Shown here one piece after another: positions 25,033 to 35,184 of a stretch of DNA of 64,000 bases. The notes beneath the pieces were generated by a model. That model did no database searches. It had not been told where the DNA came from and saw nothing but the letters and a program-made list of their open reading frames with translations. Source of the DNA: Ilumatobacter coccineus YM16-304 (GTDB lineage: Bacteria; Actinomycetota; Acidimicrobiia; Acidimicrobiales; Ilumatobacteraceae); the NCBI RefSeq assembly GCF_000348785.1, contig NC_020520.1, positions 310,001-374,000 on the forward strand, written 5' to 3'. How positions within the stretch are numbered: the first letter of the stretch is position 1; each line of letters opens with the position of its first letter. A program made the position numbers and the translations under genes.

Positions 25033-25989
25033 ATGTCCGATGCGGTGACCGAACACACCGAACCACAATCGATCGAGTACGACGAGCCGACCGATCACGC
25101 CGACGAGGTCAAACGACTCGAACGTCGCGAGGGCTGGAAACGCCGACTCCCGATTCTGCCGGCGTTGCTCTTCACGATTCTCGTCACACAGATTCCGTTT
25201 CTCTTCACGCTGTTCTACAGCCTGACCGAGTGGCGTCTCGACACGCCGGAACCCCGCGAGGTCATCGGGTTCGAGAACTACGCCGCCTTGCCCGACGACA
25301 AGTTCTTCCGCGACGCCGCCTGGGTCAGCGTGAAGATGACCGTGTCCGCGGTGCTGCTCTCGCTCATCGTCGGGACCGGCCTGGCTCTCCTGCTCGACCG
25401 GAAGTTCTTCGGACAGGGGTTCGTTCGAACGCTGCTGATCACGCCCTTCCTCGTGATGCCGGTCGTTGCCGGTCTCCTGTGGAAGACGCAGATGTTCAAC
25501 TCCACGTTCGGTGTCATCAACTGGTTCATCGAAACGCTCGGCTTCGGGCCGACCGAGTTCGCGACCAGATTCCCGCTGGCGTCGGTCGTGGTCGTTCTCG
25601 TCTGGCAGTGGAGTCCGTTCATGATGTTGATCGTGCTCGCGGGTCTCCAGGGCCAGGACGCATCGACGCTCGAAGCTGCTCGCGTCGACGGTGCGACGAG
25701 CTGGGGCACGTTCCGCCAGATCACCTTCCCGCAGCTCCGCCCCTACCTCGAACTCGGAACGCTGCTCGGAGCGATCTATCTCATCCAGGTCTACGACCAC
25801 ATCGAGATCATCACCGGTGGCTCACCTGACTCGAAGAACCTGCCGTTCTACATCGCGCAACGATCGATCGGCGGTGGCAACCGATTCGGACTGGCGTCGT
25901 CCTACTCGATCATCGTGGTCATCGCCTCGATCATCATCGCCAACATCGGCCTGCGCGTGCTGTCCGGCCTCCTGGAGGACGATTCCTGA
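25033..25989 (+). CDS. polyol ABC transporter permease, first subunit
   Basis: 318 residues from ATG 25033 (GAGGGG 6 bases upstream). A charged N-terminal ~38 residues precede six hydrophobic segments. The cytoplasmic EAA loop is EAARVDGATSWGTFRQITFPQLRP, the ATPase-coupling motif of MalF/UgpA-type permeases. It overlaps the next permease gene by one base (TGATG). It forms the membrane channel together with its neighbour. Confidence 0.92.
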   Translation: MSDAVTEHTEPQSIEYDEPTDHADEVKRLERREGWKRRLPILPALLFTILVTQIPFLFTLFYSLTEWRLDTPEPREVIGFENYAALPDDKFFRDAAWVSVKMTVSAVLLSLIVGTGLALLLDRKFFGQGFVRTLLITPFLVMPVVAGLLWKTQMFNSTFGVINWFIETLGFGPTEFATRFPLASVVVVLVWQWSPFMMLIVLAGLQGQDASTLEAARVDGATSWGTFRQITFPQLRPYLELGTLLGAIYLIQVYDHIEIITGGSPDSKNLPFYIAQRSIGGGNRFGLASSYSIIVVIASIIIANIGLRVLSGLLEDDS

Positions 25990-26888
25990 TGGCAATCTTC
26001 ACTCGAGCCCCCAAGGCGGAGCCGATTCTCGGTCAGAACCGCATCGTCGCCAACCTGCTGGCGTTGCTCACATGGTTCATCGGCCTGCTCTTCTTCTTCC
26101 CACTGTTCTGGATGGTGCTCAACGGCTTCAAGGAAGAGGCCGACGCCAGTGCCAGCCCGAAACTGTTCTTCGAACCCACCCTCGACCGATTCTCCGAGGT
26201 CACCGAAGACTCTCAGGGATTGCTGAGCTTCACCGAAGCGTTCGGCAACTCGTTCTGGGTCGTGCTCATCTCGACCATCCTGGTCATGGCGCTGGCCATC
26301 CCGGCTGCGTATGCCCTGGCCATCCGTCCGATGAAGAAATGGCGCGACATCCTGTTCTTCTTCATCTCCACGAAGTTCCTCCCGATCGTCGGTGCGATCA
26401 TGCCGATCTGGATCATCGCTCGCGACATCAAGTTCAGCTTCTGGTTCATCGAGATCGACGGGCTGCTGGGAACACGGACCGTGCTCGTCATCTTGTACAC
26501 CGCGATGAACCTGCCGCTGGCCGTCTGGATGTTGCGCTCGTTCTTCGCCGAGGTGCCCAAGGAGCTCATCGAAGCATCGCAGATCGACGGCTGCAGTCTG
26601 CTGGGCCAGATCCGGCAGGTCATCTTGCCGATCGTCGCACCGGGTGTGGCCGCGACCGCGCTGCTCTGCGTCATCTTTGCGTGGAACGAGTTCTTCCTCG
26701 CCATTCAGTTGAACCCCACCGGCGCGTCGACGATCCCGGTCTGGGTCAACTCGCAGCAGAAGTTCCAGGGCCAGTTCATCGCCGGACTCAGTGCGGCGTC
26801 GGTACTCGCGACGCTGCCGGTCGTCGTCGCCGGTTGGGTCGCGCAGAAGCGAATGATCCGCGGCCTCGCGATGGGAGCCATCAAGTGA
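25989..26888 (+). CDS. polyol ABC transporter permease, second subunit
   Basis: 299 residues with six membrane segments. The EAA loop is ELIEASQIDGCSLLGQIRQV, as in MalG/SmoG-type permeases. The start codon shares its A with the TGA of the first permease. A long C-terminal GWVAQKRMIRGLAMGAIK is the usual end of this subunit type. It pairs with the first permease to make the heterodimeric pore. Confidence 0.92.
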   Translation: MAIFTRAPKAEPILGQNRIVANLLALLTWFIGLLFFFPLFWMVLNGFKEEADASASPKLFFEPTLDRFSEVTEDSQGLLSFTEAFGNSFWVVLISTILVMALAIPAAYALAIRPMKKWRDILFFFISTKFLPIVGAIMPIWIIARDIKFSFWFIEIDGLLGTRTVLVILYTAMNLPLAVWMLRSFFAEVPKELIEASQIDGCSLLGQIRQVILPIVAPGVAATALLCVIFAWNEFFLAIQLNPTGASTIPVWVNSQQKFQGQFIAGLSAASVLATLPVVVAGWVAQKRMIRGLAMGAIK

Positions 26889-26933
26889 TCGAAACCTCAA
26901 CCACCGTCCACATCATCCGACTGGAGCAGCGTC

Positions 26934-28013
<1,080 letters not shown>

Positions 28014-28049
28014 GCCGGCCGCCGGCCCGACCTCCAATATCGTGTCGAC

Positions 28050-28988
28050 GTGATCTTCAGCTGTGGCGAGGCGCTCGTCGACCTCGTTCCCGACACGCCC
28101 GCCGGCGACACTGGCGAGGGTCGCGTTCCCCTGCCGGGTCGCGTTCCCCTGCCGGGTGGCGGCCCGATGAACGTGGCGATCGCCGCGGCCCGGTTGGGCG
28201 CAGCGTCGAGTTTCGTCGGCGGCATCTCCAACGACGAGTTCGGGGAGATGCTGTTGGCCCATCTGACGGTGAACGGTGTCGACGTGTCGTTGTGCCAGCG
28301 GTTCGATGCGCCGACGGCGAAGGCGATCGTCGAACACGTCCCGCAGTTGCGGTTTCGGTTCGAGGGGGTCGACACGGCCGACACGCAGCTCGCTGATCTC
28401 GACACCGACTCGATCGTCGGCGCCCACAACATCGTCCACGGCGGGACGCTGGGCATGTTCCGCGGCCCGACGGCCGAGACGCTGGCGCGGCTCGCCGAGT
28501 CGCACGACGGCATGGTGTCGCTCGACCCCAACATCCGGCCGCAGATCATCGACGATCGTGACGCGTGGTGGCACTTCCATCAGCGATGGTTGCCGCACGT
28601 CGACGTCTACAAGGGGTCGGACGAAGACCTCGAGTGGATCTGGCCCGACCGCACTCCCGAGGAGTCGGCCGAGTGGCTGCTCGCCAACGGTGTCGGTGCG
28701 GTGATCGTGACCAGAGGGTCGGAGGGATTGCAGATCCTGACGCCGACGACGTCGGCTCGGGCGACGCCTCCCGAGGTCGACGTCGTCGACACGGTGGGCG
28801 CCGGTGACACGATCGTCGGCACCGTGCTGACGTCGATCGTCGAGCACTTCGACGGCGCGGCGATCGAGCTCGCCGAGCTCGGCGCCACCGAGTGGCAGAC
28901 GTTCGCCGATCGAGCGGTCGCAGCGGCGGCCATCACCTGCTCGCGCGCCGGTGCCGACACCCCGCTGCGCTCCGAAGTCGACTGGTGA
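28050..28988 (+). CDS. PfkB-family carbohydrate kinase (fructokinase-like)
   Basis: 312 residues, GTG start. The N-terminus FSCGEALVDLVPD and substrate motif GGGPMNVAIAAARLG, plus the C-terminal DTVGAGDTIVG with the catalytic Asp, define a PfkB/ribokinase-fold kinase close to fructokinases. As last gene of the rightward polyol operon it probably phosphorylates the ketose made by the dehydrogenase. Between the first strand and the GG motif there is a duplicated GRVPLP hexapeptide encoded by an 18-bp tandem repeat, absent from the usual family layout. Confidence 0.9.
   Translation: MIFSCGEALVDLVPDTPAGDTGEGRVPLPGRVPLPGGGPMNVAIAAARLGAASSFVGGISNDEFGEMLLAHLTVNGVDVSLCQRFDAPTAKAIVEHVPQLRFRFEGVDTADTQLADLDTDSIVGAHNIVHGGTLGMFRGPTAETLARLAESHDGMVSLDPNIRPQIIDDRDAWWHFHQRWLPHVDVYKGSDEDLEWIWPDRTPEESAEWLLANGVGAVIVTRGSEGLQILTPTTSARATPPEVDVVDTVGAGDTIVGTVLTSIVEHFDGAAIELAELGATEWQTFADRAVAAAAITCSRAGADTPLRSEVDW
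28118..28153. repeat. perfect 18-bp tandem duplication in the kinase gene
   Basis: GGGTCGCGTTCCCCTGCC occurs at 28118-28135 and again at 28136-28153, followed by a partial GGGT. The expansion is in frame and adds a GRVPLP unit just before the GGGPMN substrate motif. Confidence 0.9.
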
Positions 28989-29066
28989 CCGGACGGCGCC
29001 CGGTGCTGGCGCCCGTCGATCGTCGAACTGGCGCTCCACCCTCTCGAGGTGGCAGCACCTTGTGCG

Positions 29067-30158
29067 TCAGCGTGGCGGGACGAGCACGAGTTTGCCGACG
29101 TGGCGTTTGGCGACGAAGTCGTCTTGGGCGCGGGCGATGTCGGCCAGCGGATAGGTCGCTGCGACGAGCGGCCTGATCTCGTTGCGTTCGATGTAGCCGA
29201 CGAGATCGGCGAACACCTCGTCGGGCTGAAAGGTGGCGCCGAACAGCGTGAGATCCTTGAGGTAGAGCGTGCGGATGTCGATCTCGCAGATCGGTCCGGC
29301 GATCGCCCCCGACGTCACGTACCTGCCGCCCGGACGGAGCAACTCCATGAAGGCGGGCCAGTCGTCGCCGGCGACGAGGTCGACGACGACGTCGAACGAG
29401 TTGCGCTCCAGCGCGCCGAGGAGGTCGTCGTCGCGGTCGACGACACGATGTGCGCCGAGCGCTGCGACCTGGTCGGCCTTGCTCGCGCCACACACCGCTG
29501 TGACGGTGGCTCCACGTCGGGTGGCGAGTTGGATCGCAGCCGAGCCGACGCCGCCGGAGGCTCCGGTGACGAGGACCCGTTCTGCTCCGACGCTGGCGCG
29601 TTGCAGCATGTTCTCGGCGGTCGACGATGCACATGGCATCGACGCGAGTTCGACATCGGTCCAGTCGCTCCGAACGGCAACCGCTCCGTAGGCCGGCATC
29701 GCGGTGAACTGTGCGAAGCCACCGTCGGCCTCCGAGCCGAGCGTCCAGCAGGCGAACGGGTTGGCCGGGTCGGGCTGCGGGTGGCGCATCATCGCTCGCC
29801 CGAGCACGCGTTCGCCGATGCGGTCGGGGTCGACCTCGGCGCCGACCGCCACGATCTCGCCGCACACGTCGGCTCCCTGGATGCGGGGGAACTCGAGTGG
29901 GGTGCCCGACCAGGTGGCGTCGGTCCGGTCGACGTCGTCGAGCCCTCCAGCGCCGGCGTTCGTGGCGCCGGTGACCGACTTCGAGTACCAACCGATGCGG
30001 GTGTTGATGTCGGTGTTGTTCACGCCCGCCGCGCCGACGCGGACGAGTACGTCACCTGGACCGACGGTCGGTGTCGGCACGTCGGTTCGGTACTCGAGCA
30101 TCTCGGTGCCGCCGTGCCCGGTGAGCAGGACGGCGGTCATGGTCGTCGGGATGATCAC
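29067..30158 (-). CDS. medium-chain alcohol dehydrogenase/quinone-reductase-like oxidoreductase
   Basis: 363 residues. The N-terminal GroES-like domain has VRVGAAGVNNTDINTRIGWY and FPRIQGADVCGEIVAVG. The cofactor domain has VLVTGASGGVGSAAIQLATRRGA, and a C-terminal AKRHVGKLVLVP. No structural four-Cys zinc lobe is visible, so it belongs with the zinc-independent NADPH:quinone reductase/zinc-binding-like MDRs. It is convergent with the kinase gene. The start at 30158 gives MIIPTTMTAVLL; the ATG at 30140 is an alternative. Confidence 0.85.
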   Translation of the reverse strand: MIIPTTMTAVLLTGHGGTEMLEYRTDVPTPTVGPGDVLVRVGAAGVNNTDINTRIGWYSKSVTGATNAGAGGLDDVDRTDATWSGTPLEFPRIQGADVCGEIVAVGAEVDPDRIGERVLGRAMMRHPQPDPANPFACWTLGSEADGGFAQFTAMPAYGAVAVRSDWTDVELASMPCASSTAENMLQRASVGAERVLVTGASGGVGSAAIQLATRRGATVTAVCGASKADQVAALGAHRVVDRDDDLLGALERNSFDVVVDLVAGDDWPAFMELLRPGGRYVTSGAIAGPICEIDIRTLYLKDLTLFGATFQPDEVFADLVGYIERNEIRPLVAATYPLADIARAQDDFVAKRHVGKLVLVPPR

Positions 30159-30219
30159 ACGGCGACCCTAGATGGAGCCGGCCTGCCGCCGCCGTGGCGC
30201 GCAGCCGGGCGCGGTCTGA

Positions 30220-31482
30220 TCAGTGTTCGAGGTACGGGGCGAGGAGTTGGTCGACGCGCAGATGTTCGGGGACGTGATCGCCCATGACGCGGTCGATCTG
30301 TTCGTGGAGGTGCCAGATGCGGCGTTCCTGGTAGTTGATCGGAATGCCGGTGAGCGCCGGTGACTCCATCGAGCGTTGCATCGGGGCCATGTTCATCTCG
30401 TCCTCGGCCATGATCTGGTTGTAGACCTTGCGACGCGCCTGCCAGTGCTCGGGCAGGTCGTCGGGGTCGAACCGATCGGACCCTTCGGGCGGCACGCCGT
30501 AGTAGATCCAGTCGAGGCGGGTCGTGTTCTTGTCGATCGGCCAGAACAGGTTGATCGGGAAGCCGATGCGGCCGAGCGGGATGATCGCGTTGGGGAAGAA
30601 GCTGACTGCGGTGCTGGTGCAGTCGACCATGCCGGGGAGACCGTCGATCGTTCCGGCTTCTCCGGTCGGCAGTTGCTTCCAGTCGTCCCATGAGCTCATC
30701 CCCGCCCGCTCGACGTTCTGCTTCGAGTACGGGGTGATCATCCGACTGTGGCCGTTGGGGTAGAGACCCATGGCGGCGCCGCGGTTGTCGAGCACGCTGA
30801 CGCCGTCGTGGGAGTGGATGTGGCGGAAGTGGTACACCTCGAGGAACGCCTCGGCGGTGACCTTCCAGTTGCACGGGACGATGCGCGTTTCGCGGTACAC
30901 CTCGCGCAGTTCCTCGGCGTGGAACGGATCGAGCATGCGGGCGAGCGGGCCGATCCACTCGTGGAGTGGCGTGGCATCGAGGTCGCGGTTGACGAAGATG
31001 AAGCCGCCGTAGGTGTCACACGACGCCCGGGGGAGGCAACGGACCGACCAGTCGAGTCCGACGAAGTCGCGTTCGTCGGGCACCGACACGAGTTGCCCTT
31101 CGTCGACCTCGTAGGTCCACGAGTGGTACTGGCATCGGAGTCGGCGCGCCGACCCGCGTTCGTCGCGCACGACCGGCGCGCCACGGTGCTGACAGGTGTT
31201 GTAGTAGCAGTTGATGTCGCCGTCGGTGCCGCGCACCACGAGGAGCGGCACGCCGAGATCGTCGAACGTGTAGTAGTCGCCCGGGTTCGGGATGTCTTCG
31301 ACACGGCCCGCCATCACCCAGGTCTTCGGCCAGAGATGCTCCTGCTCGAGGTCGTGGAACTCCTGACTCGTGTGCCGCTCCGTGGAGATGTCGTGAAAGG
31401 CGGGGAAACCTTCGGGTGGGGCGAGTCGCCCGAACTCGTAGGCCATGTCGGCCTTGATCTGCTCGATGAGTTGTTGATCCAC
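30220..31482 (-). CDS. Rieske-type ring-hydroxylating oxygenase, large (alpha) subunit
   Basis: 420 residues. The Rieske [2Fe-2S] ligands are C97xH99 and C117xxH120 (CQHRG and CQYHSW). The catalytic domain has the mononuclear iron site EAFLEVYHFRHIHSH. This architecture is that of aromatic-ring dioxygenases and related carnitine/choline-type monooxygenases. No beta subunit or ferredoxin gene adjoins it, so it may be a single-component-type oxygenase with distant electron donors. A palindromic operator lies 26 bases upstream and a TetR regulator gene just beyond. Confidence 0.92.
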   Translation of the reverse strand: MDQQLIEQIKADMAYEFGRLAPPEGFPAFHDISTERHTSQEFHDLEQEHLWPKTWVMAGRVEDIPNPGDYYTFDDLGVPLLVVRGTDGDINCYYNTCQHRGAPVVRDERGSARRLRCQYHSWTYEVDEGQLVSVPDERDFVGLDWSVRCLPRASCDTYGGFIFVNRDLDATPLHEWIGPLARMLDPFHAEELREVYRETRIVPCNWKVTAEAFLEVYHFRHIHSHDGVSVLDNRGAAMGLYPNGHSRMITPYSKQNVERAGMSSWDDWKQLPTGEAGTIDGLPGMVDCTSTAVSFFPNAIIPLGRIGFPINLFWPIDKNTTRLDWIYYGVPPEGSDRFDPDDLPEHWQARRKVYNQIMAEDEMNMAPMQRSMESPALTGIPINYQERRIWHLHEQIDRVMGDHVPEHLRVDQLLAPYLEH

Positions 31483-31507
31483 GAAGCCCTCTCGCGTGCG
31501 CTCGACA

Positions 31508-31531
31508 TCGTTACTGAACGAACAGTAACGA
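31508..31531. promoter_or_regulatory. palindromic operator upstream of the Rieske oxygenase
   Basis: TCGTTACTG (31508-31516) and CAGTAACGA (31523-31531) form a perfect 9-bp inverted repeat around the spacer AACGAA. Size and symmetry are typical of TetR-family sites. It lies between the TetR gene (ends at 31588) and the oxygenase start (31482), so repression of the oxygenase by that TetR protein is the simplest reading. Confidence 0.7.
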
Positions 31532-31587
31532 AGTCGGGGGCGGAGCGTGACGGCGGAGCGTCGGGCGGTCGACGGCGCCGTGGTGGA

Positions 31588-32151
31588 TCAGCTGTCGACC
31601 CAGCCGGCGACGAGTCGCTCGACCTCGTCGTAGAGGTCGGCGTCGTCGACGTCGAGGCCGATCTGGTCGCGGTGCCCGAGCCCGAGCAGGATGAGGTACA
31701 GCACCTTCACCTGGGTCTGGCTGAGTCCGGCCGCGCGTTGGATCTGAGCGTTGGCGGAGTGCCATTCGGCCAACAGGGTCGCGACCTCGGGGTGGCGGAT
31801 CGCGGCGACGTGCAACTCGAGGCTGAGGTTGCGCATCGTGGAGTTCTGCGGATCCATCCACAACGCGACGGCACGTTGCACCGATGGGCGCACGAAGGAG
31901 TTGTCGGCGTGCACCCGCTGGAGATGTCGCCTGCTGGCAGCGACCATCAATTCGGCCTTGCCGTCGAAGTGGCTGTACACCGCAGGCGTCGACACGTCGG
32001 CACGTCGGGCGATCTCGGCGAGGGTGGCACCGTCGTACCCGAACTCGACGCACACCTCGACGGCGGCATCGAGCAGTCGTTCACGCGTCGGCGTGCCGTG
32101 CTCGTCGAGCTTGGGAGGCCGACCGATGCGACTGGTGCTGCTCTCGGTCAT
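31588..32151 (-). CDS. TetR-family transcriptional regulator
   Basis: 187 residues. The N-terminal HTH is RERLLDAAVEVCVEFGYDGATLAEIARRADVSTPAVYSHFDGKAEL, the classic TetR signature with its recognition helix and the YSHF segment. The C-terminal domain is helical and unclassified. It precedes the Rieske oxygenase on the same strand, with a palindrome in the space between. Probable substrate-responsive repressor. Confidence 0.93.
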   Translation of the reverse strand: MTESSTSRIGRPPKLDEHGTPTRERLLDAAVEVCVEFGYDGATLAEIARRADVSTPAVYSHFDGKAELMVAASRRHLQRVHADNSFVRPSVQRAVALWMDPQNSTMRNLSLELHVAAIRHPEVATLLAEWHSANAQIQRAAGLSQTQVKVLYLILLGLGHRDQIGLDVDDADLYDEVERLVAGWVDS

Positions 32152-32230
32152 CTCGCCGAAGTGTAGGCGCGGGCGACCACCGCAGGTTTCGACTTCAGGC
32201 GCCGGGGTCCGGACCGTGTGGTGGCGACAC

Positions 32231-32992
32231 TCACTTGGGCATGAACCGCGTGCCGGCGTCGAGACGGACCGTGTCGCCGTTGAGCATCGGGTTCTCGATC
32301 ATCGCGATCGCCAGTCGGGCGTACTCGTCCGGCCGGCCGAGTCGCTTCGGGAACGCCGCGTCCTTGGTCAGGTTGACGGCCTGCTCGTCGCTCACCCCTG
32401 CGGTGAGGCCGGTCGCGAACAGGCTCGGAGCGATCGTGTTGACCCGGATGCCGAGCATGCCGAGGTCGCGTGCCATCGTCAGGGTCATCCCGGCGATACC
32501 CGCCTTGGCGGCGGTGTACGCAACCTGTCCGATCTGCCCTTCGAACGCGGCGATCGACGCGGTGTTGATGAGCACGCCGCGCTCGTCGTCGTCGTTCGGT
32601 TCGTTGTTTGCCATGTGCGCGGCGCAGAGGCGGTTGGTGTTGAACGTGCCGACCAGGTTGAGGTCGATCGTCGCGCGGAAGTCGTCGAGGCTGAACGGCC
32701 CGCTCCGGCTGAGCGTGCGGCCACCCTTGCCGCCACCGGCGGTGTTCACGGCGACGTCGAGGCCGCCGAGTGCCTCCACCGCCTCGCCGATCACCACTTC
32801 GATCCCCTCGAAGTCGAGGACGTCGGTCGGGTGCCAGGTGCCGCCGAGTTCGGCCGCCACTTCGGCGCCGGCCGACTGTTCGCGGTCGAGGATCGCCACC
32901 GAGCCGCCGCCCGCCGCGATGCGTTCGGCGGTCGCACGGGCGAACCCGGACGCTCCACCGATCAGGATTGCCTTGATGCCGTTGATCTCCAT
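32231..32992 (-). CDS. short-chain dehydrogenase, 3-hydroxyacyl-CoA dehydrogenase type II-like
   Basis: 253 residues from ATG 32992, with AGAGG 8 bases upstream. The cofactor motif is the less usual LIGGASGFARATAERIA, followed by NTAGGG, the catalytic YTAAKAGIAGM and DAGTRFMPK at the end. The ending and the GGASGFA motif resemble HSD17B10-like enzymes that oxidise 3-hydroxyacyl-CoA. It may form an operon with the TetR gene (79-base gap) and the oxygenase. Confidence 0.88.
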   Translation of the reverse strand: MEINGIKAILIGGASGFARATAERIAAGGGSVAILDREQSAGAEVAAELGGTWHPTDVLDFEGIEVVIGEAVEALGGLDVAVNTAGGGKGGRTLSRSGPFSLDDFRATIDLNLVGTFNTNRLCAAHMANNEPNDDDERGVLINTASIAAFEGQIGQVAYTAAKAGIAGMTLTMARDLGMLGIRVNTIAPSLFATGLTAGVSDEQAVNLTKDAAFPKRLGRPDEYARLAIAMIENPMLNGDTVRLDAGTRFMPK

Positions 32993-33144
32993 GGTCGATG
33001 CCTCTCGTGAGTCGTTCGTGAGTCGAAGTCGTTGCGGTCGCCGCCGCGTGGGCGACTCGACCGTGTCGAACAGCGTCGCGGGTGCGGCACTCAGATCTCG
33101 CATCGAGCGGCGACGTCAGGGCCGCCCGCTCGCACGGTCGGTGG

Positions 33145-34161
33145 TCAGGGTGTCGGTCGGCCACCGGTGGGCGTCGAAGTGGCCGGTGCCAGGCAGTGGC
33201 CCGCCGGGCACGGGTCGGGCCACGGTCCGGCCTCACCCACCCAGAGCACCGGGCCGCCCGCCGTGCGCTCCTCCACGAGTTGGCGAAGACCGGTGACGAA
33301 CGCCGGGTGCGTGCCCACGGTCGGTGCGCGCCGCATGTCGATGCCCACGGAGGTCGCGGTCTCGGCTGCCTGGAAGTCGAGGTCGAACTGCACTTCCATG
33401 TGGTCGCTCACGAAGCCGAGCGGCATCAGGGTGACCTCGGTGACGCACTGTTCGGCCAACGTCGCGAGATGGTCGTTGATGTCGGGTTCGAGCCACGGGA
33501 CGTGAGGCGGGCCGCTTCGACTCTGGAAGGCGAGGTCCCAGTCGGCGCCGACTCGACCGGCCACGAGGCGAGCCATCTCGTCGAGCTGTGATTCGTAGTC
33601 GCACCACTGCGCCATGGAGACGGGGATCGAATGGGCCGTGAACACGAGCCTCGCGCCAGGTCGGTGCACCTCGGCGATGCGGTCGACGACGGCATCGACG
33701 AAGCCGGGGTGGTTGTAGTACAGCCGGAGCTTGTGCAGGCCGGGGGCGCGCTCGCCGACCTCGGCTGCGGCACGGTCGAGGTCTTCGCGGTACTGGCGGC
33801 ACCCGCTGTACGACGAGAACGCCGAGGTCGCCAGCACGAGCGCGTTCGCCACGCCGTCGTCGGCCATCTGCGCGACCGTGTCGGCGAGGTACGGCTCCCA
33901 GTTCCGGTTGCCGAAGTAGATCGGCAGATCGATGTCGTGCGCGGCGAACTCGGCGCGCAGCGCGTCGATCAACGCCAGGTTCTGGTCGTTGATCGGGGAG
34001 CGGCCACCGAAGCGTTCGTACTGCTCGGCGACGACGGCCAGGCGAGCGTCGGGAACATTGCGTCCGGCGGTCACGTTGCGCAGGAACGGCATCACGTCGT
34101 CGGGTCCTTCGGGTCCGCCGAAGCTCAACAGGCACAGTGCGTCGTACGTCGGCTCGTCCAT
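33145..34161 (-). CDS. ferrochelatase (coproporphyrin-type, actinobacterial)
   Basis: 338 residues. LLSFGGPEGPDDVMPFLRNV, the conserved GGRSPIND, the catalytic His in FTAHSIPVSMA and MPLGFVSDHMEV define ferrochelatase. Actinobacterial enzymes insert Fe2+ into coproporphyrin III and often carry a [2Fe-2S] cluster. Here SGCRQYRED (middle) and DPCPAGHC (C-terminus) supply cysteines at comparable places, though only three obvious candidate ligands are seen. No other haem genes are nearby. Start ATG at 34161. Confidence 0.92.
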   Translation of the reverse strand: MDEPTYDALCLLSFGGPEGPDDVMPFLRNVTAGRNVPDARLAVVAEQYERFGGRSPINDQNLALIDALRAEFAAHDIDLPIYFGNRNWEPYLADTVAQMADDGVANALVLATSAFSSYSGCRQYREDLDRAAAEVGERAPGLHKLRLYYNHPGFVDAVVDRIAEVHRPGARLVFTAHSIPVSMAQWCDYESQLDEMARLVAGRVGADWDLAFQSRSGPPHVPWLEPDINDHLATLAEQCVTEVTLMPLGFVSDHMEVQFDLDFQAAETATSVGIDMRRAPTVGTHPAFVTGLRQLVEERTAGGPVLWVGEAGPWPDPCPAGHCLAPATSTPTGGRPTP

Positions 34162-34279
34162 GCGCTCAGTATGGACGCGGTTCCGCTGCGCACGCCCAAC
34201 TCGGCGCCGATCGACAGCACGTCCGTTGCCATTGCCTGATGGCCTTCGGCCGGCCGCCGCACGATGCGATACTGCTCTC

Positions 34280-34993
34280 ATGCGATCGACGCCACGGCCT
34301 CCCGCTTGGATGACGGCGCTCGAAGGACGTGCCGTCGGTGAACGGCTCGCGATGCGCGTCACGCGCCCGCTGCTCGAACGTCTCCCGCGCGGTGACGGGC
34401 ACGCGGTGTTGGTGCTGCCCGGAATGCTCACCGACGACCGTTCGACCGAACCGCTCCGCGACCTGCTGCGGTCGCTGGGATATCGCTCGTACGGCTGGCG
34501 TCAGGGCATCAACCTCGGCCCGACGCAGGCGATCATCGAGGGGCTCTCGCGCCGCGTCGACGAGCTCGTCGAACGCAACACGACGTTGAGCCTGGTGGGT
34601 TGGAGCATGGGCGGGATGTTCGCCCGTGCGATCGCCCGCGAGCGGCCCGACGCGATTCGGCAGGTCATCACCCTCGGCAGCCCGATTCGTCTCGGTCCAC
34701 CCGACGGAGATCGCGGGCCGCTGCCGGTGCCGACCACCTCGGTGTACTCGCGCAGCGACGGCATCGTGCACTGGTCGGCGAGCCTCGTCAAGGCGAGCCC
34801 TCGCGCCGAGAACGTCGAGATCATCGGGAGCCACTGCGGCCTCGGGGTCAACCCGTCGGTGGCGGTGGTGATCGCTGATCGACTCGCCCTTCCGGAGGGT
34901 TCGTGGACGCCGTTCGAGCCGCCGTGGTGGCTTCGGATGAACTATCCCACGCCCGCCGATTTCGATCAGGGCATCGCTTCCGACCGTCGCTGA
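34280..34993 (+). CDS. alpha/beta hydrolase (lipase/esterase-like)
   Basis: 237 residues from ATG 34280. AVLVLPGMLTDD precedes the oxyanion region, and the nucleophile elbow is LVGWSMGGMFAR. A likely acid is in VYSRSDGIVHW and the His in GSHCGLGVNP, so the triad is complete. The type resembles small triacylglycerol-lipase/PGAP1-like hydrolases. It is divergent from ferrochelatase, with about 118 bases between. Substrate unknown. Confidence 0.82.
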   Translation: MRSTPRPPAWMTALEGRAVGERLAMRVTRPLLERLPRGDGHAVLVLPGMLTDDRSTEPLRDLLRSLGYRSYGWRQGINLGPTQAIIEGLSRRVDELVERNTTLSLVGWSMGGMFARAIARERPDAIRQVITLGSPIRLGPPDGDRGPLPVPTTSVYSRSDGIVHWSASLVKASPRAENVEIIGSHCGLGVNPSVAVVIADRLALPEGSWTPFEPPWWLRMNYPTPADFDQGIASDRR

Positions 34994-35184
34994 ATCAGGC
35001 TGTCGAGCCGCATCCTCGGCGCGTCGTGACGTGGCCGACGGTGGCCCCGATCGGCGCCGAATCTTCCCGTCACCCCCCGGACGCTGGATGTTCACCCGCG
35101 CGGTCCCGCGGCCACTCTGAGAGGTGGTAGAACCTGGATTCGTTCCCGACCTTCAGGAACTTCCCGCCAACTTTCGGAGGAAAA

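Noticed and set aside
34994-35184. Possible tRNA or small RNA before the nucleotidase
   Set aside because: No cloverleaf-like arms or CCA-type end could be found; only a ribosome-binding GGAGGA before the start is evident.
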